Below are positions 46,008-60,576 of a stretch of 64,000 nt of DNA, in pieces (the stretch's first letter is position 1; the number at the start of each line of letters is the position of its first letter). Source of the stretch: Capra hircus (lineage: Eukaryota; Chordata; Mammalia; Artiodactyla; Bovidae); contig NC_030822.1 in NCBI RefSeq assembly GCF_001704415.2, forward strand, positions 48,601,345 to 48,665,344, written 5' to 3'. Made by a program: the position numbers and the translations under genes. The notes beneath the pieces are model-generated. The model saw only the letters and a program-made list of their open reading frames with translations, was not told the origin of the DNA and ran no database searches.

Positions 46008-48689
46008 TGGGAACTGAGACACTGAGGAAGCAAAGAATGTCTGCCATTAGTTTAAGAGGGTTAGCGTATTTGGAATGCTTCTTATACTAACACTGCCTCC
46101 TTGTAAGATATAAATTTCTTATTTACTCCACCAACTTATTCTTCTGATCGTGTGGTGTCTAGGCGACATATCAATTCTGCTGTGTAATTCAGAGAATTCG
46201 CATTCCAGGAGTATCTGAGCCAAACTGAGTATACTGTGGCAGCTGCAGCAGTGCCATCACTAGCAATTTGCTCTTATCATTATTTATTACCTTTGAACCT
46301 AAGGTTTCCTGCCTATGCCTCTGCAGGCAGGAGTCAGTCCTCTTTGCATGAAAAGGTTTAAACAGGTTAGTTATTAGAAGACTAAAATACCAGTTGAATA
46401 TTCATATTTTGAAAATCTATTCACACTGGAGATCTACAGAAATGCCACAAATTATTACCTGAAATCAGAAATTCTAGGAATTGAAGATTCTGAGATGAGA
46501 TACTGAAGTCTTAATAGTGATGGTGTGCTTGCTTCTCTTTCAGTTAGGCTTTTGGGTTCAGATATGACAGGCTCTGGGTTTAAAATAAAGTTTGAATCAT
46601 TACTGGTGTCAAACCATATTCCATTAAACTTGCAAGTCAAATACATTTGATTCTTTAATATAAAACAAAAAAGGATAAAATAGATGGTAGAAGAAAAGGT
46701 ACTTGTAGAAAGAAGATACAGATGGAATGATCTGGATGTTTAGAGAATAGCCATTTCAATGAAATATATATACACTAAACTTAAAATTGTAAAATAATGA
46801 AGTGATGCCTTTCTTGTTACACTGTATAAAATGAATTTCAAAACTGCCATTGCAAAAAGACATAATTTTGCTTGATTTCTGGTGTTAAGCTGTTTATATT
46901 TCAATTTTAACTTCAAGTTGCCTTGTCAATGGGACTGTTTGATCACAAAAACCAAATATTTATTACAAATGCATCTGTGTCAGCAATTTAAAAATAAATA
47001 AGTGAAGGTGACACTATAGGAGAGGCTGAAGTTCATATAATCTGCACTGGAAATTTATTTATTAGCTTGCTGCCAAGTGAAGAAAAGAACTCAGACTGCA
47101 TATGATGTATTATTTATTGATTTCAGTCACAAATATATCAAGCACTTTTTTCTCACAAGGCAAGATACTAAGTAGTCCTGGACATACAAAGTGATGACAA
47201 AGTTCATGACAGTTTCTGCTCTTAAGGACTTAATCAAAATAACAAATAGTATTTATAAGCAATATTTTATGCCAAGGTGAAGTACCAATAAAAAAGTCCA
47301 CACTAAGGGGTTCAAATAAATCTGGGGAAAAAAAGTTACCAAATTAAATGCGGTACTATATGCAAAGCCCTTAGAATAATGCTTGGCCTGTGACACTCAA
47401 AAAATGTAAATCATGACCCTCTTCCCCAGCCAGAAGCCCTAGGGTTCAGACTCCAGTACTGTAGCCCTTGAAACCTTGTGCATTTAAAAGAGGTGGAAAC
47501 AGGGCATGTATCATAATTTGAAGTTTAAATATATAAACTCTGACTCATTCTAGTTAAAAAGAAGAGCCTTTGAATCCTAGAACATGTTTTGAAAATGACC
47601 AGAGACCATGGGGAAAGCTTATCTGCTCAGCTTTCTGCAATCACTGCTATTAGGTGCAATTCCCCAAACCCGCGTATTTGAGCCTTCGTTTTATTTTCCA
47701 CTGCTTTATATATTGTAAGTAGTTCAGAGCTAAGTTTAAAAACCTGCAAAACGTAGGGTGTGATTCACATTGTACTTGATAAGTTGGGTGGGGAGAGGAA
47801 GTCTGCAGATGACAAAGAAAATTGAAAAAAGCCTGCCTCAGCACACATCTTTCGCTTTTTGCAGTTCAAGTTACATGAGCTTACAGAAAGGAAATAACTA
47901 ATCTAAAAACACCAAAGAATCTGGAATTAAGAGCTAGGCTCTACTCTAGCTCAGCCAGCTGTTTAACGTCCCACAAATAATCTCTCTGAACCTCATTTCT
48001 CTCCTAACACAGGCATGAATGCTATGTCTCAGAGAACTGCCTTGATGATAATGAAATAACAAACGAAAGCACACTGTACCCCATGAAAGCATCATATAAA
48101 ACGAGCTCCTTGAAAAATGGCGAGAAATTAGGTGTGTATCTCCATGGACTCAAGCCCACATTTCCCTCCAGAAGGCAATACAGAAAGAAAATCCTTTGAT
48201 CCAATATTCGACTCTGTCTCTAGGCTTTACTGGCTTTGACAAGGGAAAGGTAACCCCTTTCTGTCAGCCTCTCTCTAAGTCTGGAGACGTTTCTAATTCC
48301 AGCCACACCACTGAAAGTTCTGCTAGGTAGTATTAAAAAACCCTTTCACCTATTTGTGTCCACTCATCTACTAAACAGTACAGTCTGTTTGAAAGAGCAC
48401 ACTGGAAATCATTCAACGTGGTGAGAAAGGCGCACAAGGCCCCAAACACCACGCCAAGCACCACAATTTGAAATTCTAGGTACCCTGTTTTATGCACTCC
48501 ATTCGTTCAGTAACATTTTCAACACCTCTCTGCCAGGTCGCTCGGTTAGTTTTTGACGAAAGTCAAGGCAGGAAATATATTACCTCACATTACTGAGAAC
48601 AGGAGGCTCAGGAAGTCTAAATACAAGGACACCGGGCTACCGGAAGCCAGGTTCCCAACGCCTGGATCATTTACAAGGAAAAAACTCCT
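46008..48689. other. SINE-free CLMP-HSPA8 intergenic block
   Basis: 2.7 kb, AT-rich, without BovB or ruminant SINEs, in a window where other gaps are mostly well under 1.5 kb. Only weak ancient-repeat signals (about 47100-47300 and 47930-48090). No ORF with coding character seen. Confidence 0.7.
47930..48090 (+). repeat. MIR-like
   Basis: agctaggctctactctagct, ctctgaacctcatttctctc. Confidence 0.5.
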
Positions 48690-48975
48690 TGCTGCTGCTG
48701 CTGCTGCTAAGTCGATTCAGTTGCGTCCGACTCTGTGCGACCCCAGAGACTGTAGCCCACCAGGCTCCCCCGTCCCTGGGATTCTCCCGGCAAGTACACT
48801 GGAGTGGGTTGCCATTTCCTTCTCCAATGCATCAAAGTGAAACGTGAAAGTGAAGTCGCTTAGTCGTGTCCGACTCTTAGCGACCCCATGGGACTGCAGC
48901 CTACCAGGCTCCTCCACCCATGGGATTTTCCAGGCAAGAATACTGGAGTGGGTTGCCACTGCCTTCTCCGAAGAA
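48690..48975 (-). repeat. Bov-A2 SINE
   Basis: (TGC)n then two BovA monomers in minus orientation. Ends just upstream of the HSPA8 CpG island. Confidence 0.92.
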
Positions 48976-49841
48976 CTCCCTAGTTTTTCTTTAAAAACAC
49001 AAAACTGAAAAGTGCGGGGACCCGGGCGGGTGGAGGAGGGGCCATCTATTTTCGGCGGGAGACTAGGGTCGGCGGAGGCATCAGCGCTCCAAAAACAGAG
49101 TTTGGCCATCTATTTCGCTGAGGGTCCAGACACAGCATCCCCACTCGAACCCGCCCGCTCAATCTCTGCGTGAGGGTCAGCCAGCCTCCAGCTTCCATGA
49201 AATGAGGTGCTAGGGGCCTGTCCGGCTAACCTGTCGCACCCTGCGCAGAGGCGAGAACCCCAACCTCCCTTCCGCCACGGCGGCTGACCGGCTCCTTCCA
49301 TCCCTAGATCTGGGTGCCACTGGGCAAGTTACCCTCCCAGCGCCCTGGGGTAGGAACGTCCGACTCCGCCGCTCTGGATCAGCTCTAGACTAGAGCCGCG
49401 CTGGCTATGTGGGTGTGTGGCCTCCGGGAGGTCTTAAAAAATCACCTATAAGGCCAGGGTGGGAGTCGGGCAAGAGAATGGTGGGGGAGGGGCGCAACCT
49501 TAGCCGCCATTTTGTCCTCGCTCCACTTCCGTCTTCTCTCCCCGGCTCCCGCGGCCGGACCCCTCCCCGCAGGCCCTGCGCTCTAGCTGCCGGGGTTCCG
49601 CATGAGCGGGATTGCGGGTCGTGCTGCTGTTATTGGCTGGTTCCAGATTGGCCCGCCCCGCTTCCTCCCTCTCCTTCCGTCCCTCCCGCCTGAGCTTTCT
49701 GGGGACGCATGCGCAGCGGCAGACGCGCCCTTCCTCCCCACCGCAGCCCTTAGCCAAGGGTGACTGAGGACTCCCGCGCGCGGGCTCCGTCGGCCCCACC
49801 CTCCTTTTCCCCGGGGCCATTCGGAGAGCGGGGGCGAGAAT

Positions 49842-49854
49842 GAAAGTTCCAGAA
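49842..49854 (+). promoter_or_regulatory. Distal heat-shock element
   Basis: Perfect three-unit HSF1 site in the inverted phase, GAAnnTTCnnGAA (GAA 49842, TTC 49847, GAA 49852). It lies about 190 bp upstream of the TATA box. Confidence 0.75.
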
Positions 49855-50009
49855 CGCTGCGGTGAGTGCGTCATCGAGAGGCGGGGCGGGCTGCGGCCGG
49901 GAGAGGGAGGCCCGAGTGGTAGAGCCGGGTTCGTCATTGGGTCTTGCGGAGGTGGCCGCACTCCCATTGGCTGAGGGAGATATGATGGGCACCGGCAGGG
50001 GCGGGCCCC

Positions 50010-50022
50010 TTCTGGAAGGTTC
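50010..50022 (+). promoter_or_regulatory. Proximal heat-shock element
   Basis: Perfect three-unit site TTCnnGAAnnTTC (TTC 50010, GAA 50015, TTC 50020), ending 10 bp before the TATA box. HSF1 bound here would sit directly beside the pre-initiation complex. Confidence 0.8.
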
Positions 50023-50032
50023 TGAGGCAGGG

Positions 50033-50038
50033 TATAAG
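50033..50038 (+). promoter_or_regulatory. HSPA8 TATA box
   Basis: TATAAG, about 30 bp before the inferred transcription start near 50062 and 98 bp before the first splice donor. Confidence 0.8.
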
Positions 50039-50061
50039 AGACGGGGCGGCGGGCGGAAACC

Positions 50062-50131
50062 GGTCTCATTGGACGCACCGGCAGCTTTCCAGATTGCTGA
50101 CTTCTCCAGCAGAGCCGGGCCTACATTTTTG
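50062..50131 (+). other. HSPA8: HSPA8 non-coding exon 1
   Basis: 5' UTR exon. The start is inferred from the TATA box (about 10 bp uncertainty). The end is fixed by the donor gtaagtaagg at 50132. It is followed by a 717-nt intron in the CpG island. Confidence 0.75.
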
Positions 50132-50853
50132 GTAAGTAAGGCCTACATATTTCAGCCTTCGATGGTCTGTCGGGAGCATATAGGCCGCTGCAGGCTGCAT
50201 GGATTTGCGACCGCCCGAGGCTTTCTGAGCATCTCAGGCGGGGGGGCGGGTGTGTGTGGCAATTCTTTTGCCTCGATTGGGGGGCTTTGTTGTCCAGGGG
50301 AGGCGGCAGCCCAGGGGTCCAATCGCGACGGAGGACCGGGGCACGGAGGGAAGGCGGCGTGGTAGGCCATGCGGTGAGAAAGGGGCATCACTCGTCTCAG
50401 GGCGTGGAGCCAGCGGTCTAATAGTCGGCGGCTCTGTTTCCTTGTTTGAAGACCCAATGTTCTTCAAAGAGGAAGTCATTATTGGCGCGGCCCCAAGATG
50501 GGGGAGGGGGCTTCAGGGCATTTGCAGGCCTTGCGGCTTTGAGTACGGGTAGGGGGCAGGGCTAAGGTTCAGCCCGGGGCACGGGACCACGTGTTCAACT
50601 ATGCCGCAGAACAGACCCTCCTTGCTGGTTTTCCTGTCTGCGGCGGCTTCCGCGGTTGGCAAGGCAACCTTACTGCAGCGCTTTACACGCTTGCTGTGAC
50701 CCTCCCGCGTGATTATTTCTGACAAGGGCAGAGTTTCTTGGGTGAGGTACTAAGTATAATTTTCAAAGCGGTCGTAACCAGGTTGCGTTGATTTGGTAAA
50801 TGTCTTGGTGCTTAATCTGCTTTTTTAACCACTTTTTCCCCCCTTTAGCAACC

Positions 50854-54248
<3,395 letters not shown>

Positions 54249-54478
54249 GCCAGCCTAGCATAGATTTAGCATTGTTCCACACAAAACATGAAGGACCCAA
54301 ATGGTAGCAAATCCCATGGCAGTTACAAAGTTGAGCTGCTATAGTAAATAAACTGGGCATTCTTGATACTTGAACATGGAATGTGTGTGCACATGGAAAA
54401 ACATTGCACTTTACAAGCACTGTATTGTAAGTGGAAAAATGCAATGTCTTAAATAAAACTGTATTTAAAATTGGCACC
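54249..54478 (+). other. HSPA8: HSPA8 3' UTR
   Basis: About 230 nt from the stop to the expected cleavage site, about 20 nt after the AATAAA at 54452. An upstream AATAAA at about 54347 could be an alternative signal. Confidence 0.75.
54452..54457 (+). terminator. HSPA8: HSPA8 poly(A) signal
   Basis: AATAAA 204 nt after the stop codon, followed about 30 nt later by the T-rich tract aaattgtcttgactctg. Confidence 0.75.
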
Positions 54479-54479
54479 A

Positions 54480-55224
54480 TAAAATTGTCTTGACTCTGCT
54501 TACAAGGGTAGTAAGTGTTTGGCTTTGGGAATTCTTTGGCTAAATATAATAGTATCTTAGTTCTCAGATTGTTCAGCCTAAGTGAATGCTTAAAGGCTTT
54601 GAATTAGGTAAAGTGGGAAAATGGGTAAACATTTCCATCACTATACTGACACAGTGCTAAGTCTATGTTATTACTAATGTAGTTTGAGCTATAGATACTG
54701 ATGCTTTGTAGGTTGGGAACAGGCATCTCAAATATTCAGTAAATCTTGTGATTGAAACAGTTCAGAAGACACGAGGCAAAAATTGGGCAAGGAAATGGGT
54801 GAACAGGTCACAATCTGCAACTAGACCACCTTACTGTGAAGCCCTGTTAATCTGTTGCAGAGGCTTTTCTGTTTTCCTAACTTGAGGCTTAGGAGTTGGG
54901 TGTCGTGAAGCTGGCTGTTAGGGTTGGCATAGTGAGGGCCTTTGCCCATCATGTAATTAAGTTTGAGAAATTGGCCATTTAATTCTGATTTCATTTTAAA
55001 TCATAGCCTTAACTCAGGAACTTAAAAGAGGCAAAAGCTGATTCTGAACAGTTGTGCTTATCAAGCGTAATTACACTGGACTGCCTTGAAGTAAGCTTTC
55101 TTGGGAACAAAGGCCTCAGTATACCTTGGCTGTTTAAGCTTGAGTTGACAGAATCAAAGGATTGTTGGGCTATGGGTCAGAGGTTTTGCATCTGGGAATG
55201 TGAATCCTGTAGTCATCTTTGTGA
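54480..55224. other. Sequence immediately downstream of HSPA8
   Basis: 745 bp after the HSPA8 poly(A) site, no recognised repeat or gene. Confidence 0.6.
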
Positions 55225-55410
55225 GAGAATACGTGTTTCACATTTGCAACCCCGTGGACTAGGGCTCCCTTCCATGGGATTTTCCAGGCAAGAGTACTGG
55301 AGTGGGTTAAGATACCCTTTATCAACTGGCCCAGGGATGGAGCCTGTGTTGTGCCTCTTAGGTCTCCTGCACTGGCAGGTGGGTTCTTCGTTCTCTAACC
55401 ACCAGCATTA
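55225..55410 (-). repeat. Bov-tA SINE, degenerate
   Basis: ttgcaaccccgtggactagg, ccaggcaagagtactggag, tctcctgcactggcaggtg. Confidence 0.82.
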
Positions 55411-55443
55411 TCCATGTACTCATGATTCCTGCTTAACAGCAGT

Positions 55444-55457
55444 CTGCCACCTAGTGG
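55444..55457 (-). promoter_or_regulatory. CTCF-like motif
   Basis: Reverse strand reads CCACTAGGTGGCAG, a near-perfect CTCF core. About 1 kb downstream of HSPA8. Sequence motif only. Confidence 0.55.
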
Positions 55458-55518
55458 TCATCTAGGAAAAACTAGGCTAGGGATGGTGGTCTTAAGTCAG
55501 TTTAAGCTCCTAGCAGTG

Positions 55519-55785
55519 ACCAGGGCAATGGTACCCCACTCCAGTACTCTCTGGCCTGGAAAATCCCATGGACTGAGGAGCCTGGCAAGCTTCAGTCTGG
55601 GGTCGCTGAAGGTGGGACACGACTGAGCGACTTCACTTTGACTTTTCACTTTCGTGCATTGGAGAAGGAAATGACAATCCCCTCCAGTGTTCTTGCCTGG
55701 AGAATCCCAGGGACGGGATCCTGGTGGGTTGCTGTCTATGGGGCTTGCACAGGGTCGGACACTGAAGCGACTTAGCAGCAGAGTG
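55519..55785 (+). repeat. Bov-A2 SINE
   Basis: Two BovA monomers, ggcaatggtaccccactcc to gcgacttagcagcag. Confidence 0.9.
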
Positions 55786-56651
55786 ACCAATAACTCCAGT
55801 CTCTATGTAGCTTTTTGTTCTTGAGTGACCAACGTAGATTGGAGTTCAAAAGAATGTTTCTGCATTAAGTAAACAGTTTTGTTTACAGGTTGCTGGGTAT
55901 AGCTAGTAGGCTGTCATTGGTAAAACAGTTTAAGTTCAGTAAGATGAAGAATTCAGTAAAACAGTGCATATCACACTGGCTATTTTGTGACTTAGGTGTT
56001 AATGTTTGACATTGCTCTAGGAAATTCTGAGCCAGCAGTGAGTCATTTTTTCACCAGTTCATGAAGGTGACCTGGTGCAAACCCTATGGGGCAATTTTGG
56101 ATTATTTTTGGTTTGGTTTTGGCTTTTCTTTGAGACCACTGAATGTATGTGATCTTGGTAAGAAAATTGGAAATGAAATGTGATAGTGAAACAAGACCTC
56201 TTTCACTTCACAAGATAGTGAAACGCAAAACACCGATGAAATGTTGTGGTAGCCATTACTACAAGTTGAACAAAATACATGCTTCTTCAATGAGATTGAA
56301 ATAAAATGCACTATTTCCCTTATACAGATGGAAGAAATAATACATTGCAGGGCTTGTATAATAGGGTTTGGCAGAAGTTAGGGATTAACTATTTGCTAGT
56401 TACACTGACTTTCCTGTATTTAGTCTGAAAGAATGCATATGAGGACTCTAGAGAAGTTAAACAGAGATTGAGTAAACTGGGTGAGGAGACCAGTCAGGCA
56501 TTTAAGTATTGGGTAGACTTTATTCTAGAACTACTCTTGCATACCAGTGTAGCGGCACTGGCTCATCTCAGTGTAGAGCTGGGCTTCACATTTACTGAGG
56601 AATTTTTTTTTACAGCAAGGGAGTTTGTAATCAGAAAAGTTGGAGTTAATA
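55786..56651. other. Unassigned intergenic
   Basis: About 870 bp, no recognised element or coding signature. Confidence 0.6.
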
Positions 56652-56830
56652 CCCAGGTGGCACTAGTAATTGCCTGCCAGTGCAGGAGACGGAGAGATGT
56701 AGGTTTGATCTCTGGGTCAGGAAGTTCTGGAGGAAGGCATGGCAACCCACTCCAGTATTTTTGCCTGGAGAATCTGACAAGCTACAATCTGTAGGGTTGC
56801 AAAGAGATAACCACTGAATAGACTTGGCAT
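56652..56830 (+). repeat. Bov-tA SINE, degenerate
   Basis: cccaggtggcactagtaatt to gagataaccactgaatag. Confidence 0.85.
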
Positions 56831-57865
56831 GCACTTAATGATTTTGGTCCCAATATTCATCAGATACTTAAAAAGTTCCCTGTTAGGTGTTTCCCCGCTC
56901 ACCCCAGTCTTTGGTGTTCAAACTTGGAGACTTAGCTTTTGCAGGAAGTTGAAGTAATTTGGGGTTTTGAGAAACCCAATGACTGAAGTCAGTTTTTGTC
57001 TTTCATTTTTGTGATAGTGTTTTTTTAATTTCTTGCTGAGGGCTAAGCCCTGACAGCAGTAGATGCAGAAGCTGGTAAAGATGTGTTCCAGCCTCATGAG
57101 CTTCTAGCGTAGCAGGAGAGACTGCCATGCACAAGATGAAGACAGTTGCAAGGGGGCATCCTTACTGTGGGAAGATGCTAGCAATGTGTATGAATTAGGT
57201 TGTTCATTACAGCTTAGGAAAAGATGCAGAGAAGGTGGCCATAAGAACAGCATTTTTTCCCATTCAGTTTAAATGAAGTTAAGTGGTTTCCATTTAATCT
57301 TACCTTATTTGATTATCTTTTAACAACCGTAGAACGACGATTGGGTCATCTGGCTGTGCGTATGTAAGTCTCTACAGGATGACCAAAGCAACTTTACTTC
57401 TGTGTGGATTATTGTAATGTGGTTATAAAGAGTCATGCCTCTGGATGCCTGGCTTTTAAATTTTGCACAGCGTGCCATTGACTTGGGAAGAGAGCAAAAA
57501 GTTCAGGGTCCCTCAATCTCCATGTCCACTTTTAAGAGTACACCCTCATTTCAGCTGGACTTACTAACACTTAACAATGCTATGGTTATGTTTAGAAATG
57601 TATTTGTATTACTCTAGTTGAGTAATAGTAATTATACTTTTAAACTACTAAAGGAAAATTTTTGTCTTTAAAAGCCAAAGCCATACATTTATGCCCAAAT
57701 ATTACTGCAGTCTTTGTGTACTTAAAATGTTCTATAAACAAAACGATGCCTGCAAACAGTGCTTTGCTCCAACAATACTGGGTATTTGATTCAACAATAT
57801 TGCTATACAATATACCTTCATAGAAAAAATAGCCTTTTCAGTTCTATTAAGATGGAATGGAGTTG

Positions 57866-57945
57866 GTGAAGGAAAGGGAGTCCTGGCGTGCTGCAGTCCA
57901 TGGGGTTGCAGAGTCAGACACTATTGGGCAACTGAACAACCAGGT
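57866..57945 (+). repeat. BovB 3' terminal remnant
   Basis: Last about 80 bp of BovB (gggagtcctggcgtgctgca to gcaactgaacaacc). Confidence 0.85.
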
Positions 57946-57991
57946 GGAATGGAGTGCAGTAGTCTTTGTATGGCTATAAGGACATCTTTAT

Positions 57992-58007
57992 CCACTAGAT
58001 GGCAGTA
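57992..58007 (+). promoter_or_regulatory. CTCF-like motif
   Basis: CCACTAGATGGCAGTA on the + strand. It faces away from the site at 55444. Sequence motif only. Confidence 0.5.
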
Positions 58008-59097
58008 AGCAATTTAGAAAATGACAGCTGAGGGAGGCTGCTGGAACATTTTCACTTAGGTTTGTGCTTTTGTTTGTTTCACAAGTTACCTAACTGGAAG
58101 CACAGCAAATGCTGAGGAAGGAAGTCAGCCTCAAATGTTCACATTCACATTCCAGGCAAAGCATTCACAGCTGAGGAAGTTGAACAGGTGCCCTAGTGGG
58201 GTGTATGGGTTTAAGTAGAGACTTTAGAGTAACTTGAGACAGGTAGGTCAGATACAGAGCTTTGACATGTGCAGGGATGAAGGGAAAAAAGGAGAGTCTC
58301 CTTGGGAAGAGAAAATAGTCTCTCCTGATTCTTTCATGGTCCATTTTTCCAAGTTTAAACTGTTAACGTTATTTCCCTCATCACCCTTGACTTTGACCCC
58401 TTAGACTCTCAGTACCTGTATGAAATGTTTGAATTCCTCACTAAACTCAAGCTCGTGAATGAATGTAAGAATATCCACACACTCCCGTATAATGTCTGGC
58501 ACATTATATAAGCATGTAATAGCAAATGAGAAGGGGTGGGGCAGGTACCCAAGAGGTGAGTGGTAGAATGTGTTCTCTTTGAGCTTTATGATGGTTTGGT
58601 CATGGCTCTTGGAGTGGTGAGAGGCTGGCTGGGTTCAGGCTCCCTACAGATCTTTGCTGCAGTTGCTTGTTGCAGAGATGGGGAACCAAACTGGGGCTGC
58701 ATGAGGTGAGGAAACGATCAAGTCTGGAGCAGCTCTAGCCTAAGGAGACGTGGCAGTAACAGAGCTGTCAGTCTTTGGCCTAAGGGACCACTTGCTCTCT
58801 TTAGATTGCCCCTGAGATCTGGGTGATATGGGGAGTGAGTGTGCTGAGCAGTATGAGGACAGTCAGGGCTTGCCAGGAAGATTGAGGCCTGTGCTAATAA
58901 GCTGGGCTGTAGTTCATAGGATGCAGCCAACCCCAGGGCCCTAAGGAAAAGGCTGTGGATCTTCCTGACCTTGGATTAGACACAAAACAAAAGAAAACAT
59001 AGACACGTTGGACTTCATAAAAATTAAAAATGTGCTTAAAATGACACTATCAATACAGTGAAGAAAGGCAACCCACAGAATTGGGGAAAATACTTGT

Positions 59098-59290
59098 GTG
59101 TGTATACGCTCAGTTGCTTCAGTCATGTCTAACTGTGACCTATGGGCTGTAGCCCACCAGGCTCCTCTGTGCATGGGATTCTCTAGGCAAGAATACTGGA
59201 GTGGGTTGCCATGCCCTCCTCCAGGGGATCTTCCCAACCCAGGAACTGAGCCCATATCTCTGGCGTCTCCTGCATTATAGACAGGCTCTA
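59098..59290 (-). repeat. Bov-tA SINE inside L1
   Basis: Full body and tRNA-like head in minus orientation, interrupting the L1 remnant. Confidence 0.88.
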
Positions 59291-59696
59291 TTGAACCTAA
59301 TAAAGTACTGCTATCTAAAATGTACTAAAAAACTCTTGTAAACTCAAAAAAGAGAAACCAGTGTTTACAAGGGACAACTGATCTAAATATGTATGTCTCC
59401 AAAGAAGATACACAAATTGTTAATAAGCACAGGGAAAGATTCTCAATATCATTAGCGATCAGAGAAATGGAAATCAAAACCTCAGTGAGAAGTTTAGAGT
59501 CACTAGGATGTCTGGACAGGAACAGTTGGCAAGGATGTATAGGAACTGGAACCCTCATACACTGCTGATATGAATGTGAAATGCAGCAACCCGTTTGCGA
59601 AACAGTCTGGCAGTTCCTCAAAAGTTAAACTTAGAATTAATTAACATATGACCCAGGCATTCTACCAGTTATGTACTCAAGAGAAATTAAAATATA

Positions 59697-59748
59697 CATC
59701 CACACAAGCACTCACACATACACAGACACACACACAAACACACACACA
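59697..59748 (+). repeat. Impure (CA)n microsatellite
   Basis: Interrupted CA repeat at the 3' side of the L1 remnant. Confidence 0.9.
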
Positions 59749-60479
59749 GTATTACAATACCTCAAAAAAGACCATAACCCAAATGTCCATCAACTAATGA
59801 ATGGATAAATAAAACGATATATCCACACAATGGAATATTACTCAGCTATAAGAATGAATGAAGTATTGATACATGCTCTAACGTAGATGATCCTTGATTA
59901 TATGAAATGTCCAGAATAGGTAAATCTTTTGAGATAGGAAGTAGAAATAGGGGCTTTCATAACGCTGGGGGAAAGGACAGTTGGGGAGAGATGCAGAGTT
60001 ATTGCAGACAGGTATGGGGTTTTGTTTTAGAATGATGAGATCATTCTAATTAGTTGTAGCAATAGTTGTATAATTCTGTGAATATGTTAAAATACTGAAT
60101 TGGATACTTTAAATAGATAAATTAATGAATTGTGTGGTACAGATATAGTATTTCAACAAAGCACTTAAAAATTTGGGAGGTTTGTAAAAGAAGTTACAGA
60201 GCTGGCTTCCACAAAGAGGGGAGAGAGGGAGGGAGGGAGAAAGAGGGTGTATGTGAATATAAGATTTTTACTCTCAAGGAACCAAGTAATGTTGGCTGTG
60301 TGTTGGTTTTCCTTTTTATCCCCAGATTTACTGACATAATTGTCATATAATGTGTCAGTTTAAGGAGTGCAGCGTGTTGGTTTGATACTCTCATATTGTG
60401 AAGTGATTACCACAGTAAGGTTAGTTAGCACCTCCATCACTTTACATAATTGCCATTTCCTTTTTGTTTATGGTGAGAA

Positions 60480-60576
60480 CATTTATGATTTACTCTCTTG
60501 AATGGACATGTGGACATGGGTTGGGGGAAAAGGTAGAGTAAGATGAATTGAGAGAGTAACATTGACATATATACAC
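60480..60576 (+). repeat. L1 3' UTR, left part
   Basis: gacatgggttgggggaaaag and gagagtaacattgacatata resemble the bovine L1 3' UTR. It resumes at 62036 after a BovB insertion. Confidence 0.7.

Larger units (their letters stand above)
49000..50420 (+). promoter_or_regulatory. HSPA8: HSPA8 CpG-island promoter region
   Basis: GC- and CpG-rich block surrounding the first HSPA8 exon. It contains inverted CCAAT boxes (ATTGG) at 49632, 49647, 49936, 49966 and 50068, GC boxes near 49877 and 49998, two heat-shock elements and a TATA box. This is the usual structure of the constitutive but heat-responsive HSPA8 promoter. A G-rich run near 50237 lies in intron 1, and an E-box CACGTG follows at 50588, also in intron 1. 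Confidence 0.85.
56831..58959. other. Unassigned intergenic
   Basis: About 2.1 kb with only a short BovB end (57866-57945) and the CTCF-like motif at 57992. No coding signature. Confidence 0.6.
58960..60130 (+). repeat. L1 LINE 3' region (interrupted by SINE at 59098-59290)
   Basis: Remnant of the L1 ORF2 C-terminus (ttggacttcataaaaatt, caacccacagaattgggg) and 3' UTR (cctcatacactgctgatatg, atgacccaggcattctacc). Heavily mutated. Confidence 0.85.

Noticed and set aside
49500..50078. 192-codon open frame antisense to the HSPA8 promoter
   Set aside because: Pro/Arg/Gly-rich frame typical of CpG islands where stops are rare; no recognisable domain or splice structure.
50800..50853. In-frame upstream ATG extending HSPA8 by 18 residues
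   Set aside because: It lies in the intron before the acceptor at 50848; the known Hsc70 N-terminus starts at 50854.
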